Shown here: one piece after another, positions 63,401 through 64,000 of the stretch | Layout of the letters: the number at the start of each line of letters is the position of its first letter | Position numbering within the stretch: position 1 is the first letter of the stretch | Source: Ruminococcus flavefaciens | GTDB taxonomy: Bacteria > Bacillota > Clostridia > Oscillospirales > Ruminococcaceae | Length of the DNA stretch: 64,000 nucleotides | Direction: 5' to 3' | Assembly: GCA_002310115.1 (NCBI GenBank) | Contig: DBYI01000037.1 | Coordinates: 1-64,000 of the forward strand | Translations under genes and position numbers: made by a program | Notes under the pieces: model-generated | Seen by the model: the letters and a program-made list of their open reading frames with translations, nothing else | What the model was told of the DNA's origin: nothing | The model's database searches: none

Positions 63401-64000
63401 GACGGAAAGGCTACAGAGCTTACAGAGGGTCAGGATTACGAATTTGTATCTGCAGCTTCTACAAGCAAAAGCGGAAGTTTCAATGTTGAGATAAGCGGTA
63501 TCGGTGGCTATACAGGCACAGCTTCAAAGGCAATGAATGTTATTGCTTCCAGTGACCTCACAAAAGTTGAAGCTAAGGCTGCTGGAAAAGGCGTTAACGG
63601 TAATATCGAATATTTCACAGTAAACGATAAGTACTATCTGCCTGTTGAGGGCTATGAAAACGGATACAAGGAAGTTTCCGAAACAGACGTTATCATAGAG
63701 GCTGAGCCTTTCATCGTTCCTGCATTCAAAACTCAAAACCTGGTTCTCAGCGGCCAGATTGGCGTAAACTTCTTCCTTGATCTTTCAGGTCTTACAGATG
63801 AAGAAAAGGCTGCAAGCTATGTTGAATTCACCGTAAATGGCAAAACAGCCATAGACAAATTTGATGAAAGCTTTAAGAACCAGTCTGGTGCTTACTATGG
63901 ATTTACTTGCTATGTTAATTCTGTTCAGATGGCAGATACTATCACAGCCGTATTCCACTATGGTGACGAGACTGTAGTTAAAACTTACTCAGTACTTGAA
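60464..64000 (+). CDS. Large secreted repeat protein (3' end outside window)
   Basis: At least 1179 residues; ATG at 60464 after GGAGG at nine bases. Signal peptide about 1-45 (KKVAAGVLAVITLASYSLPA). Residues 45-530 are beta-rich without a family I can name, with a Cys pair CSKCDY. From 62075 come four repeats of about 137-139 residues, each with an Ig-like part (GxDYEFVS ... GSFNVEISGIGxYTGTASKxMNV) and a part resembling the GNIEYW domain of surface proteins (GNIEYYTANDKFYLPVDGY). The end visible here (LVLSGQIGVNFFLDLSGLTDEEKA) begins a domain common in Ruminococcus surface proteins. No dockerin, cohesin or sortase signal is seen before the edge. Likely a cell-surface or secreted structural protein. 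Confidence 0.85.
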   Translation, partial: MGKTSKSSFKKVAAGVLAVITLASYSLPANTGFFSNTNTLSANATGTENSIHVYGSLRNATGETLKVVYSPQNALSTSSLKIFEDGELWDFDGDITKIYSPVKLVFPTQWNTDFQKTEETPHVDDITNEVLTDEGYEYTFNSPKNNKYQYENLTYAKREVIFTKRGDYTNNGNGTHTNPLDNTVEEHDTTEFEVKSETKGNYGFDDLGNGLWRSNNYGKYYSSTTNAKTTFKVTVQKGHSVNLNYWVSNEECIDYLKLTIDGVNVFKQKNYILEGATNRSSGLFTLSPGKTHTIVAEYCHFEDPTQEAISQTARYLDAAYIQFSSPCSKCDYTPVRSYMQFDRFYKGDIGVENGEHITPTLTWGNTGKKYWVNNKSSVYSNDSLYFDCPENNFTVTENIGNFKYGSVNYHHRYDIEVPNPELGVFIDVSEGYYDDTNYLFSCKAKKGVSTDLSKLTVNDFVITMDPTLDEEEAARLKAVIESDETIKWIKTFTNGAVYYVIYNPELAEYDEWDDTAFISYCVYDIGKYEITDSDIDSPVDLITLDKNGKAYPNTFVKVIAENADGTSSALVENKDFKFVSGSTDHSGEFTVELKGIGDCTGYASKTMTIVSANELTKVEAKAPGKDGYGNIEYYTANDKFYLPVDGYTNGYKEVSEEDVIIEGTASVISDDFIVPAVDLIVLDNDGKASPNNYVSVVEYDKAGNATELTEGTDYEFVSANSTSESGSFNVEISGIGNYTGTASKSMNVVAASDLTKVEAKAADIGVAGNIEYYTADGEYYLPVEGYENGYKVVSEADVIIEAINLDVTDDFIVPAVDLIVLDKDGQASPNNYVSVIGKDLNGKSIELTEGQDYEFVSAASTSKSGSFNVEISGIGGYTGTASKAMNVIASSDLTKVEAKAAGKGVNGNIEYFTVNDKYYLPVEGYENGYKEVSEADVIIEGTVSPISDDFIVPAVDLIVLDTDGKASPNNYVSIVEYDKDGKATELTEGQDYEFVSAASTSKSGSFNVEISGIGGYTGTASKAMNVIASSDLTKVEAKAAGKGVNGNIEYFTVNDKYYLPVEGYENGYKEVSETDVIIEAEPFIVPAFKTQNLVLSGQIGVNFFLDLSGLTDEEKAASYVEFTVNGKTAIDKFDESFKNQSGAYYGFTCYVNSVQMADTITAVFHYGDETVVKTYSVLE
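62075..63710 (+). repeat. Four tandem 411-417-base coding repeats
   Basis: Units begin at 62075, 62486, 62903 and 63320 with PVDLI(T/V)LD. Units 3 and 4 share long runs of identical bases (for example 63009-63280 against 63426-63697), pointing to recent duplication or gene conversion; units 1 and 2 are more diverged. Confidence 0.9.

Overview
The window reads as a chromosomal stretch of a fibre-degrading, cellulosome-forming Ruminococcus, most like Ruminococcus flavefaciens or a close relative. The evidence is five complete dockerin proteins and one partial one, Thr-rich linkers, GH11/GH10/CE1/CBM22 xylanase modules, a GH44 and a GH9-like protein, a very long Asn/Gln/Trp/Gly linker like the one known from R. 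flavefaciens XynA, low G+C DNA and strong AGGAGG ribosome sites. No cohesin or scaffoldin, rRNA, tRNA, CRISPR array or intact transposon was seen.

Layout. 1-18.5 kb (mostly minus strand) holds secreted plant cell wall proteins: a CE1-dockerin-CBM22-SGNH esterase (partial), a GH9-like protein lacking both catalytic carboxylates, a CotH kinase with a dockerin followed closely by three small-molecule enzymes, a GH11-linker-CE1 xylanase/esterase without dockerin, and a GH44 glucanase with an XRE regulator just upstream. A frameshifted VanY-like lipoprotein lies at 2.8-3.8 kb. 19.8-24.8 kb is an ABC exporter plus two-component system. 24.9-30.2 kb is a tandem pair of cytoplasmic c-di-GMP proteins with LacI-type ligand domains (one GGDEF; one EAL carrying a beta-helix-like tail). 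31.7-33.7 kb is an ECF sigma factor with its membrane partner. 34.9-39.1 kb is metF-metE-lysR. 39.3-42.8 kb is a second dockerin CotH protein with a C-type lectin and CBM6. 43.2-48.5 kb is a tightly packed five-gene operon (DgkA-like kinase, CarS-like CTP transferase, UbiA prenyltransferase, rifampin-phosphotransferase-like enzyme, GNAT) that looks like an undescribed lipid pathway. 48.5-51.8 kb has two membrane c-di-GMP proteins. 52.1-59.7 kb has a GH11-CBM22-GH10-dockerin-CE1 multienzyme, a decayed methyltransferase, a nitroreductase and a CE1-dockerin esterase. 60.2-64 kb starts a large repeat-bearing secreted protein preceded by a short leader ORF and terminator.

How the parts fit. The xylanases, esterases and glucanase would dock on a scaffold elsewhere in the genome, through two visibly different dockerin classes. 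Four c-di-GMP enzymes and an ECF/anti-sigma pair in the same window suggest that sensing and surface behaviour are coupled to fibre use; this is inference. Sequence-level regulatory signals include an ECF-type promoter shared by the sigma gene and the VanY gene, an operator placed inside the promoter of the XRE regulator, and a conserved element upstream of two xylanase genes. The main candidates for new biology are the lipid operon, the EAL/beta-helix fusion and the catalytically empty GH9.
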